DNA of 64,000 bases from Ficedula albicollis (taxonomy: Eukaryota; Chordata; Aves; Passeriformes; Muscicapidae): assembly GCF_000247815.1 (NCBI RefSeq), contig NC_021681.1, positions 22,762,789 through 22,826,788 on the forward strand, in the 5' to 3' direction. Both the position numbers and the translations under genes were made by a program. Shown piece by piece: positions 13,759 to 25,655 of the stretch; position 1 is the first letter of the stretch, and every line of letters begins with the position of its first letter. Below the pieces are notes generated by a model, which was not told where the DNA came from, did no database searches, and saw nothing but the letters and a program-made list of their open reading frames with translations.

Positions 13759-15169
13759 AGTGTAGTAGGAAATGAGATGCATTTTGAGGATATAAGTAAT
13801 TCATTCTGAAGTGAGCTCATTAGAGGTGCCTGGCTCTCAGTATTGAGGATCAGAATTTGTTTTGGTGGGAGTTAGAGGCTTTTCTATGAGTTCCAGTTGT
13901 TGGAGCTCACCTCAATAGCCAAGCCACGGTGGAGGTTTTCAGAGGAGATTCCTGAGAGGTTTGTGCTCTGCCCCTCCCTGTCCCACTTTCCCTTTTGCCA
14001 ACACCTGGGGAAGTTGCTTGGATCTTCCTTCTTTCTGTTGCATGCCTGATATTGCTTTCTCCCAAGAATGGAAAATTTGTTTGAATTTAACCATGTATAA
14101 ATGGACCAGTGCAATTCCTGCCACTTCTTCGAATGTTGTATGCTTGGGATCTTTTCCTAATCCACTGGTTACACATTTTTTTTTTTCTGATTCTGAAAGC
14201 AAACAGGATCTTTGATCATCTGGCCTGTCACAAATAGAGGTGTTGTAGCATCTGAGCTACAGAATGGAATTGTGTGGTGCATTCCTGAAAAAAAATTGTG
14301 GGACACTTGTCTAAGATGAGTGATAAGGTATTTTACAGATATTTTCAAGCAAGGGAAGTTGAGACAATTGGCAAAGAAATTACAAGGTCATGCAGAAACT
14401 CTTTGGTAGAGATAAGGACAAAGAAGCCTCAGTTCTTGGTCCTGTGGTGTAACAGCCAAGGCTGCTTATTCATATCTTAAGCTCTTTATTTATATGCACC
14501 CTATATAAAGTATCCAAGAATAAAAAAGACAGAAGTTGTCATCCTGAAAGTTAGGATCTGAAATGTGAACTTTTTGCAAGTTTTTGTTCAAATCCCTGGG
14601 GAATGCCAGATATCCCATTTCCTGGGACTCTTAAAGGTCATTTGTTGAACAGTTTCTTCTAAGCATATATGACAAATTATTCCCTTGGCACAATAAACAG
14701 GACTCCAGCCCTTTAATTATAATATAGCACTCAATATCTTCAGACATTTCAACGTTTCCTGTGTATCCTACACATTTCATTACAAGGAAAGGTTGAAGAG
14801 AATTGAAAGGGTGACATTACCCAAAGATTGATAGTTTACCTGTCCAAAAGGGGAGGTTGTAGTACAAGAGAGCACAAAGGAAAGAAGGATCCAAACCAAG
14901 TTTTGATTGCAGAGGAGACTCGGATAAGAGAGTTTTTATTATCAGCAGCTTTTAGCCTTATTTACCATCAGGCTATCTTGCCACAAGCATGCTTTTTAGT
15001 TCTGACAGCTCTGAATTATGACCATTGTGGGATCCTATCTCATTAACTGAAATGGGAGAATAAAACATCAAACAATCATAAAAATAATTTGGCACTGTGA
15101 AACCACTTAGGAGCAGCTGTCAAACAGGTTGGAAGATAAAGTTCTAAATAAAAAGAATAGAAAGCGCTG

Positions 15170-15860
15170 CAATGTCCTGCCATATGCTTCCTCTGCATTA
15201 TAGACTCCTTAATAATATGAAGTGCCTGTGTTTATGCAGAATAGGCCAGACACTCCATATATGATATTGATTATGCCTTAACCCCAATTTAGTAAAGACA
15301 TACTCCTCCTTTTCCTAATCAGATATTGCAGAAGCAGTTTTCTGAAAACGTGTCCCTAATGCCAAGACATATTTTATCTCCGAAGGCTGTGGCAGGAGAT
15401 AGGGCTTTGTCTTGCCTGTTGTCATGGCTTGGAGCCCAGTTTTAGGACAGCAAGGCCCCTGTGGGGCTCTTCTCCAGCAGTTTTCATCCAGCAATTCAAA
15501 AACATACATCTTTATCAAGCTGTTGTTGTCAGACAACATTAGATAATTAATAGGCCATTTGTCAGCCTGCACAAAACATGTTAAAATCCCAAACGCAATC
15601 AGGATAAATATAGTTGCCCGCTCTCTGAAGGCTTTTTGTTCTGACACGCAGGCATTGCAGGCAGATATTTACTATTAAACAAGACTCATTATTAATCACA
15701 TCTAATGTTAATTAATTAACCGCCTCTGTGCATTGAGGGGGCTCTGTGACTTTCAATTGTTTTAAGGAGCTAATTGGTAACTTAGCAGTTTGCATGGAAG
15801 CTGTTTCTTGTTCTGTTCACATCAACTTTTTCAGCTTAATAGAACAACTGCGTTCATTAA
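15170..15860. promoter_or_regulatory. Candidate conserved noncoding block (homeodomain-type AT motifs)
   Basis: AT-rich, non-repetitive sequence with many ATTA/TAAT cores, including the perfect 12-bp palindrome TTAATTAATTAA at 15708-15719, close to CAGGCATTGCAGGCAG. It has the look of an enhancer-type conserved element. Conservation could not be tested; this is inference from texture. Confidence 0.25.
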
Positions 15861-16814
15861 AAAAACAGGAATAAAAAGGGGTCTTTTTAGCAGCATAAAT
15901 TAATATTGTGATAAGCCCACATCTGAGCTTTGTAGGGAGGGTGCAGTGGTTTTTTTAGACACCAGCTACCTTTGGTGCTGCTGAGTCAGGACAGGTGTGC
16001 AGGTACAAGGCTCTCCAGGGGCTGGAGGCCAGTTAGGTGGGCTATGGATGGTGTTGTGCCACACTTCCATGGCCCAAGCAGAGCTGCTGGCAGATGCTGC
16101 CCACCTGGAGACACCACAACAACCTTTTTGAGCCTTTCTGACTCAGACAGAGCTGCTGAGGAGCAGGAATTAGAGAGATGTCTTTGAAAACCCTGAGGCC
16201 TTTACAGTTTGGTCCTAATTCTCCTTAACCCTCCACTTGGCTCATCACTGAGCAGTGGAGGACGAGTGTCACTCCTGCTGAAGTGCCCCCAAGGCTGGTG
16301 CATCCTCTTAGCCAGGTATGTTTGCCTGAGGGAAGGAGCTGTTGAGAAGCAGAACCTTTCCACATAAAGATGTCCTTCTTCTCTTCTTCTAAACGCTGTT
16401 TATTCCCTGTGAAGGAGAAGAGAAGCAGGATTCTCCGCAGAGGGTAGACCAGCAATTCATGTGGCAGCCAACAAGGTGACACAAACCCTCATGTCACACA
16501 GTCACTTGGGCTGCAGAATTCCTGGTGACCCAAACCAGAGGGCCATAGCCTTACAGGGTGCAGGGCTTGGCCCAAGATGACCACTGAGGTGTATGTGCCA
16601 CTTGATAGCACTGAAAACAAACGCCTTTTATTTTTTTTCTGTGTGTTTTCTCAATGTGTACATTCCATTCTGCATCCTGAGTGTGCCTTCAGTGTTGTGG
16701 TGGCTGGTGGTGACTCAGCCTTGTGTAAGAAGAATTATATTGTGTAACTATAAAGCCATTGTCTAGAAAAAGAAGGGGTGGGGGAGAACATTGCTTAATT
16801 ACCTGTTCCTAGAA

Positions 16815-16890
16815 ATTCTGCTCCTGCAAAACTTCCATGGAAATCAGCAGGAGGCCAGCATTTAGAGTGCTCACCACATTAATCCCAAAC
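16815..16890. repeat. Possible ancient amniote interspersed repeat fragment
   Basis: CTTCCATGGAAATCAGCAGG followed by TTTAGAGTGCTCACC resembles the 'CCCATTGAAATCAATGGGAG ... GTGCTCAGCACC' sequence common in old sauropsid repeats. Family not assigned. Confidence 0.25.
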
Positions 16891-16999
16891 ATAACTTGTG
16901 AAAACTGCCTTTGCTTCGCATTCCCATTATATCACTTGGGGGCATAAGTGTCTGGGCTACAAAAACTATAAATCTCTTAAAATAGTTGCTGATTTCATC

Positions 17000-19900
17000 A
17001 CCCACTAAATAAAGATGACATTTTTGTGAAATATTTTGTATTCAGACTGTCTGTCGAGCCATGCTTTGCACTCCCTCCTCTTTGCTGTGTCAATATTTGC
17101 ATTACCAACCCTATTTTGGAGGGTTTCTAACTTGATTTTACATTTATTTTGGCGAAGAATGTGGAAAACAGGTTCTTGCTCTGAGAGAGAATTTGTTTTA
17201 AGAGAGGATGATGATGATGGATTTTGACTTGGAGAGGTGCTGGTCTCCTTGAGGAGAATGAGTTGGGAGGGGTTGGTGTGTCCTGGCTGGGAGTTTTGTC
17301 CCCCAGCCCAGTGGCAGTGAGATAAACGTGGTCCACGTGCTTCTCCATCACTTCCCTGCCAAGTCTAGAGGCTGGGTCAGGAGGAATGCTCATGCAAGGG
17401 AACTGGGTTTTACTTAACACATTTGAGGTTGAGAACAACATTGTACCCCAATTCTATTGAACTTCCAGTTAAAACCTCCCAAAACAATTAGGGAAATGGA
17501 CTTTTTCGTGCCCTAGATGTAAATATAGTCTTTAGGTTCTTTTAGATTGTGTCTATAATCTTGTGTTTTATCTAATAAAAATTTTTTTATGTGTACCAGT
17601 GCCAACAAATATATTTCTATACATTTATGTTTATAACTGCATAGATAGGTAGATATTTTAAACTTCGTTGTATCTATAATGTGTGTATCAAACATTTCCT
17701 TCCAGAGACGCTTAAACAGCTCTTGCACAAGGGAACTGCAGGACTTGGATCCTTTTATTCCTGCTGAAGTGCTGACACCAAGTTCTATGAGAGGGGGACT
17801 TAACCCAGAGTGAAAAATGTCCTTTAGCTAACAAAGCCTGGTGCTGGGATTAAATTTAAATCAGTGTTAGTATTACTGAGGACGCCTCATTGGCTAAAGC
17901 TGTGTTGAGTGAAGCTGCAGTGTATTCTCTCATCACATGCCCAACAATCTGCCTCAGTAAAACACGTCACAGGCACTTATCCTGAGAGCAAGAAGCTGTT
18001 GCTGTTGGGAAAGTTTTGGTTTTTGTGACTGTGGCTCCAAGTAGAGGGTCTTTGTGTGCCTCACCCCCTGTTCCTTCTGGGTGCATTATCCAGGCTTGAA
18101 CTTCGGGGAGATGCTCAGGGTGTCCATGTCACCTCCCAGGGCTGTGCCTTGGTGCATGAGAGAGCAAAGTGCCTGAAAGCCTGATCATGACATCATGAAT
18201 TGCCTGCTGCCAGGGGCTTGCTCTGGGCTTCCTGGGATAGCTCATTCATCTTGCCTCTAGTCCCTGGGGCTCCAGCACTGCATGAGACTTTGTGCTCACA
18301 GCATGCCTGGCCAGCAATAGAAACCATAGCTGCATCCTTGTCTTGGTGAAGTGCTCAAAAATCTAAAATATTATGTATTTCCAACAGGGGCTTCAGAAGA
18401 TGCAGGATTAAGTGGTTAAGTAGGCTTAGGCTAGTGTTTCAAGCAAGGTGTTTGCTTGAGGAATAATATTTATATTGGCTTTGTGCTGGCAAATATACAA
18501 TCGAGACAAACCAGAAACTTTTGCTTTCAAGCTGTAGCACTGTTTTGGGGAAGGGAGGGATATTTAATTCCACAGCTAGAGGAAGAAGGTTCCCTCACCC
18601 AAACTCGGAGCTGTGAAATGCTGTTTCAGGCAGAGAAACCCCCTTAAAACCATGGAAATATTTTTCATTAGTAACATTTATCTGTCTCTCCTCTGTAACA
18701 TCAGAGCAGCAAAATTCCACAGGAGAGGATGCAAAGCAGGGCAGTATCTGTGGAGAATGCTGGAGTCTGGGATCACTTTGCATTTTCCCCGCTTGTTCTG
18801 GACTGAAGGCCTGCAAATCTTCTCAGTCTGGGTTACGACTATGCCATCAAAACCACAAAAAATGTCCTCAGCCCCAAAGGCAATTTTATTGAATTATGTA
18901 ATGATTGCCAAGCAGTATCTAGGGCTGACCAACAAGGTTATATTCTAGACTTCCTCATGGACTTTTAAACAAGTTTGGCTGGGGCTGGACAAGAAGAAAT
19001 TTAAGACTATTTCCATTCTAAAAATGCAAAGCCATTTCAAAGCAAGAAATAATTCTAAAGAGAATTTGTATATGCTTGATTGATTATCTTATTTTAATCC
19101 ATATTAAAGCTTTAAGTCTTTAGGTGTGGCTCTTTAGTTCTAACATCTAATAAATTATGGCTATAATGAAGCAGTCATTTATCCAGGGCTGATGATAAAT
19201 GGCTTGCCCTAGGAGGAACTAAAGAATAGGCAAGTAGATCATTTTCATATTTGGTGAAAACAATATTAAGTACCCAGACCTCAGTGATTGCCCTAATAAA
19301 TGAATAATCTGAGGTGAGGGGCTTGGCAGTCAGTGTAAAAAATAACCTGAGCTTTGGCTGTCATTTGTCAGGCTTTGCTATGACAGCATGCATTATGGGT
19401 AAATGAGCAATCAGCAGGAACTATGTTATGGCTGGGATGTTTTTGAGAAATTTATCATATGCATTGCTTGGTACCTCTAAGACCTTAAGGCTTAATGGCT
19501 ATAGTGCATGACTGCAAGCGAGCACAGTTCTTATTTACCATCCTATGCTCCATTTGCACTGGATCCCCTGTTTTCCATGTATTAGGGGAATGAACCTCTG
19601 TTAGTTTTGTTTCCCAAACTCTCACTTGTGCAGGATATTCTGGCCTCCTCCATGTTACTTCTGATATTTAAGGGATTTTGAGGATACTCCACTCAGCATA
19701 GTGGAGATGTCAATTTATATTTAATGAGCTAAGCCAGTAACACATGGATCGGATGTGTAGGAACAAAGCCCAGGGGAAATGCAAGGAAACACAATAAAGC
19801 ACTCCTGCAAACACCTGAAGTGCAGTGGGAAATTAGGTGCTGTTACCTCTTAATTAGCCATGAAAAATTCGGGTACAGAGTGGGGACCACAGAGAAGGGT

Positions 19901-22599
19901 GTTAGCAGGTGTCTTGGCACAATATAAACCTATTTTTCCAGACTGCTCCCCAAGGGAATGCAGCACCAGTGGTATGCTCCATGATGTAGTCTAATGGCTA
20001 ATGGACTTGGGGTAATATCCATTAAATGTGCCCCAATTGCTCCTTTCTGCTGCAGAGATTTAGCACTTTTATCTGACAACTCTTCCCCAGGTCACTTCAG
20101 CTGTAACTTACTGGAAGGGGAAAACACAAGCAGCAAAACTCTTATTTTATATCTCTTGTGTAATTATTTAATGGAAATATGAGAAGATATGTAATGATGG
20201 AGCAGATCTGGGGGAGCCAGGTGTGCTGAGGCACTGCAGAGCACATGTGAAAGGGGAGTTCCACGCAGTGGCCACTTCTGGAAAGGTTGACACAAGTGAT
20301 ATCGTCAAGTGGGCACAGATATTGAAATCCAGGGCCTGGATTTCTGTGAGACTCCTTGGTTGTGACCAAAATGGATAGGAATTGCTTTCTGCCTAAGCAA
20401 ACACAGATTAGCAGGAAAAGTATTTGGGTGAAGGAATGAGCAATGAAATGTGCTCTTTTGAGAGGCTGGGGCTTGTGAAACAAAGCTTGTCCTGGCATCA
20501 CACCTGCCCCTCCATGGGATGCATGTTATATCACATTTTTTTTCCTCTTAGTTTTCTTCCGGTTTTTGAAGGAAGAAATGATGCAGGGACATGAGATATA
20601 TATTTTTTTTAATATCTGGAAAGGAAAACTGAACAAGACAAGCTGTGATATTTTCCACGAGCAGAAAATACTTCCAGGATAAAGTTTTAGGGGTGTTCTT
20701 AACTACAACTTTGTTTTTTACTCCTAAGACCTCATCCTGTGAGGTGTTGAGGACATTACAAGCAACAAGAGTGACTTTGCTTATTTGAAGCTGAGCACAC
20801 TCTTTCAGTGGTGCATTGAGGCAGAGTTTTGCAGCATACCCCAGGACAAAATCCACATTCTCCTTTCAGCCTCGCTCAGAGTTTGCCCTTCTGCTGATGT
20901 ACCATCTTCCCAGCAAAAAAACCTTTTTTTTTATGGCTTTTTAAATTTTTTACTATCATAGAAGAAAGGAATGTTAGAAAATGCTCTGATCTAGCTTTTC
21001 TTAAAATTTAAATGCTAGTCTGCCACAGCTTTCAATATCTCTTTACCTGCTGCCACTTATACCTTTCACTTCTCATTAAGGAAACGAACCCAGAAGATTA
21101 AAGCACTCCCAATTTAGCTTTCTAAATGGGAAGTGAAAGTTGAAAGCAGACCAGCTGAGAATAAGCGCCACTGAGATCTGCAGCTGGGCTGATGCTATTA
21201 GAAAAAAGAGGCCACTTCTTGCTTCTGATCTGTCATTTGAGGAAGCTTGTTTATGTATGGGTCTGACACCAGATGAATATGTAGTGCCCTTTCTCATTGA
21301 GATGAAAGTTCTACTTGAGACCGATCAGATATCACATCACTAAATACTGAGAGTTTTGTAAAAAGTGAGGCAGCAGTCCTGTCTAAGAACAAGCTCATCT
21401 TTGTGGAGTCCAGCATGGGATTGGAGCAAGAGACTCTAAACCCTCTTGATTGAATCCTGGGAGACTGAATTTGTCTGATTTGTGGGCTCAGAGGGTGGAG
21501 GGAAAGGAGAGCAGAGAAAGGTGGAAGGTTCTTTGTGTTGCTTAAACTCATTTTTAGTACCTGACCCTTGTGATCATTTTGGATGTTTCCCTGCACCCCT
21601 GTATCCATTCAAAGTTGACAAAGCAAATGGGAACCCTCCAAGGGCTGTGGGTCAGATCCTCAGGGACTGGAGGAGCATTAGAGCTCACTTAGCAGGAAGG
21701 AACTCTGTGCTGTCCACGAGGCACAGGGTACCAGGAGCTCAGCTGCTCCAACACATCTCTTTGTGCTGCAAACAGATGGAGAAATACCAATTTATTTAAT
21801 TTCTGTCTACGGACTGTAATATTTGAAGAAAATACACTACAGTGTAGTGTTTCTCATGAGACTCTCAGCTTCATCTGTACGTAGAGTTTTTGTGTTGGTA
21901 TCTTACTGCCCATAAAAGAGACAAGTTTATTATAGACTCAGAGACAACTTTATTATAGACACCACTCACTAAACCACTGCCAATAGGAAGAGGTTGGAAC
22001 TGAGGGTGACTAAAGTGGTTATTGGGAAGATTAGAAATATCTGCTAATAGAAATATTAATGTATTTGGCTTTTGTGATTTAAGCTTTGTGTCTGGACATC
22101 TGACTCACCTTGCTGAATTTGAGCTGGTGTCAGCAAATCAAAGGCTTCACTTTTTGTTGAATTTATTTGGTAGTGCAGTTTCAAATTGAAAATGCAGAAG
22201 CAGAGTTTACTGCCTGGTGTTCTCCACAGGGGATGTGGATGCTAAGTCTTTAGTTTGAACCACGTTTTGAGTTAAGTGATCTCTGTTTATCCTACAGTAT
22301 GTTACAAGTATCAGTTTGCTCTAAATATATTGGTTTTAAATAACTTCTGGCAAAGAAAAAGAAGGTCTGAATATACCATGTATCTTTTATTGCTTAATGG
22401 TTTAGAGTAACTGTAAATAATAATAGACTGGCTACAGAGCCTGTCTTAGTAAAATCTGGGAGCAGTGGTATGGCAGAATTTCTCAGTTTGAAGGGACTCC
22501 ATCTTTGACAGTTCTCCTAAGGTAGGTTATTTTGGAGAAAACATATGTTTCCATTTTCTCTCCCTTGGCTTCCCTTTTAGTCCCCAGGCTCCACTAGGG
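17000..22599. other. Intronic sequence without a recognised gene
   Basis: Unique AT-leaning DNA. A small 23-bp imperfect direct repeat containing TTTATTATAGAC lies at 21921-21966. A GC-richer patch is at 18050-18330. Short open frames only. Confidence 0.5.
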
Positions 22600-22830
22600 T
22601 CACAGCAACATTAAGGCTTTTGTCACTGTGATTAATAGCTCTTTAGATCATCTTTAATTCACTCACTAATGACTGAGGGTCTTTCTGCTCTCCGAGTAAT
22701 CGTGTGATGTATGAGCCGATAGTACACCTTGTGGCAGAGGTGAAAATCATTCAGGCAATGCAAATATTGTCACGGGGACAAATGTTTTCCCTGTTAATAA
22801 AAATTAATGAATTCTACCCAGGAGCTAGTT
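22600..22830. promoter_or_regulatory. Candidate conserved noncoding block
   Basis: Unique sequence containing several CpGs (CCGAGTAATCG, GCCGATAG, CACGGGG) in an otherwise CpG-poor intron, with GCAATGCAAAT and AAAATTAATGAATT elements. Suggestive texture only; no conservation data. Confidence 0.2.
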
Positions 22831-24914
22831 AAAGAAGCTCTGGTGAGAGAGATCCAAACACAAACAAGTTCTTGCTGCTTGGAACCATTAGTTCAGTCTT
22901 TCTAGATATGTGAGGATAATTATTATTAGTATTTCTGCATCTGCATAATAGATGAGAGAGTGGCAGGTTGATTTGATTACACAAATGCATTGCATTACAG
23001 GTAGATCTATCTTTCAGCCATGTCCACATTCTGGTCTTCACTTGAGAGGTGTTATTTTGGTGCTTTGCCTTGGTTATATCATGGATTTCAATGCTGTGGA
23101 GTCAATTTGTTTAAAGTAAGCTCCAGTTCCAGGCTGAATACTTCCTCCCAACCAAGAACCATCTTGCTCAGGATGTCATACCTGTCAAATGATGCAAAGA
23201 TGTTTATGCTCTTTATAAGTCACTGCTACACATCATAAAAATGTTGATGAAACAGGCTGTAAATTAATCATCTGGAAGAGGTGGAAATGCTTCCAGTGTC
23301 TTATTATATTTATTGCACATGTATGAGTAACAACAAAAATGCTGTGTCCCTCAGCCAGGTCACTTTTGGGGTGGGTATTCCCATCCCTCAGTCAGTGCTC
23401 AGGCTTTGTTGAGCTCTTGGAAAGGTGTTTCTTATTTACTGGTGCAGCACAAGCCATGGTTAATGTTATTGTCTTTTTGTTTCATTTTGGTAGTCACCAA
23501 TCCTTTCTTCTGATGACAAAAAGCTATTGTCTCTGTGGAATAAATATTTCTGAATTACTTCCCAGTCCCAACCTTATCATTTACATCTTAGAACAAGAAA
23601 ACAGTAAACTTTTAAAAGACATAATTTTACCTCTTCACAGTGCTTATCTACAAAGGAACATATTACTGAGGGGGGGAAAGAGCTCTAGTTGTTACTATTA
23701 TTTCTGGTAGACACCCAAGGAGAGTAGCTAATTTGTTCTTCATTAATGCCAAGGACAAATAAAAAAGCAAGGACTGAATTATGCATTTATTTCCATTGTG
23801 CCTGTAACATGGGCTTCCACTCCCCATCATCCTCCAAAAGAATTCCCAAACCTTTGCTGTGCATTTCATGTGATACCATAGGGTGCAATAATGTGGTTTT
23901 AAAAGGGGATGAATTTAGTGGTGAATCTTAATTGAAGGCAGAAAATTACATGCAGCCCCCCTGCTGAAGGAAGGATGGACAGTTGGCTGCAATCAGAGGG
24001 TTTTTTTGATATAGCTCAACAACAACCTTTTAGTATTAGTTCACAGGGAACTCAGCAAAAAACCTTAGAGCCAAATTTATTTGGAATTTGAACACTTTTT
24101 TAAACCTGGGCATGATGACAATTCTTTGAATTACACCAGTTTTCTCTTTTGTCATGAGCTGAGGCAGTCTTAGACTTGTGGGTAAATGGAGATGAAATTC
24201 CCAGCCTGTACAGCCCTGTGCAAAATGAAAGGTATATGGAGCTGACCTTTCAATTATTAGCACATGAGTGTATGTACCCAGGTTCCCCTTTTGACAACTA
24301 AATGCCACAGGGCCCAGGCTCAGCCCCTTGGGGTTTAAGGGCATTTTCAAGTGATTCACTGAGGTTTGGATGTGTCCCTTACAAAGGTTTTGCACTTGCA
24401 TAAAACCCAAAGCGCTTGGATTTGAAATTAATAGATTTTTATGTGAAAACTTCTTTTTTTATTTATGGTAGGACATATAAATATTCAATGAAAAGGATTT
24501 TTAATTTTTCTGTCAGAAGAAGTGTTTGACCCTTGTCTCAAAATGCTGTGATAAATGATATTATCTTACATATAATACTAATAAAATATTAAAAACACTG
24601 CTCTGCTGCATCTGCTAGAATGTATAAAACAGGATTCAAAGATGCATTACCATGCTAGAGACAGAATCAATTTGATTCCAGCAGAATAACTCTGTGGAAA
24701 ATTAAGGAGGATTCTCCAGCATGTTTCTGGAGATGTAGCCATGAATTATTTGGTGAAATCAAAATCTGGATTTCCCAGCTCGCGTCTAACTTCAGGAAAC
24801 CAGACCATATTGATTAAAGTTTGTTTAATAAAAGAATTGGGAAGGGTTCTGTGCTGCTCTCCGGTGATAAATTGCTGCAATCTTTTCTTTTATTATCACC
24901 CTGCTAGTCCTCTG

Positions 24915-25005
24915 CTGCTCAGCCCTGAATTAGGCACCTAAATAAGATCCAGATTTGCCAAAGTGCTCAGGAGTCAGGAGTTTCCACTGGGAGACGTTTT
25001 CCCCC
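24915..25005. repeat. Possible ancient amniote interspersed repeat fragment
   Basis: AATTAGGCACCTAAATAAGA, then TTTGCCAAAGTGCTCAGGAG and TTTCCACTGGGAG, match the order of elements in an old repeat widespread in reptiles and birds (TTAGGCACCTAAAT ... GTGCTCAG ... CCATTGGGAG). I recall the pattern but not a certain family name. Confidence 0.4.
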
Positions 25006-25599
25006 TGAACTTCCAGAAGAATTAGGTAATGGAGACGGCCCGTTCAGTGTCACAGAGGGAACCAGGCTCTTTGGCAGCCTTGTCCTAAAAGGTTTCCATT
25101 TTCTGGGTGTTGTTCCTTCTGCAGTTTGAGGCGTGTGCACAGAAGAGTGTGGCTCTCTCTACATCACCCTCTGCTTCTGCTCGTGGCTGGGGTGAGACAG
25201 GAACCCTCCAGAAATCATCCCTCCTAAAATACCTGAGCTCCTCCTATCGCCTTGGGTGGCTGAATATCAACCACTTTCCTTGACACTGAATTTCAAGCAG
25301 GTAGAACAGCCATTGCTGGAATAACATTATTAAAATTTTACTGGAGCATAATCTGCCATTAGAAAGAAGTTATATATATTTTCAGTGGAAAGTTCTGTCT
25401 CTTTCAAAGGTTGGATATGAATACATTATATATGCACACAGCAATTATTATAGGAAGGGCATTACCTCAGGATAACATTTTGTCCAGCCATGCAACCTTA
25501 GCTCCTTGTGATGAACCAAGTCACCCAAAAGAGCCTTAGTGCACACCTGTCAGGTTTGAATTTTACAGTTTCTCGCTGATTTTTATATCCTTGGACTTC

Positions 25600-25655
25600 T
25601 CATATTTAGTCTCATCTAGTCCAACTCTCCTCTCCTGCAGGGAATGAAAGTTTCC
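25600..25655 (-). mobile_element. Weak CR1-like LINE fragment
   Basis: TCATCTAGTCCAACTC and CTCCTGCAGGGAATG resemble the reverse complement of the CR1 3' region (AGATCATCTAGTCCAACCCC...). Diverged and short; could be chance. Confidence 0.3.

Noticed and set aside
20955..21000. ATCATAGAAG... considered as a CR1 minus-strand end
   Set aside because: Only a short CATAGAA-type match; the following CR1 sequence is missing.
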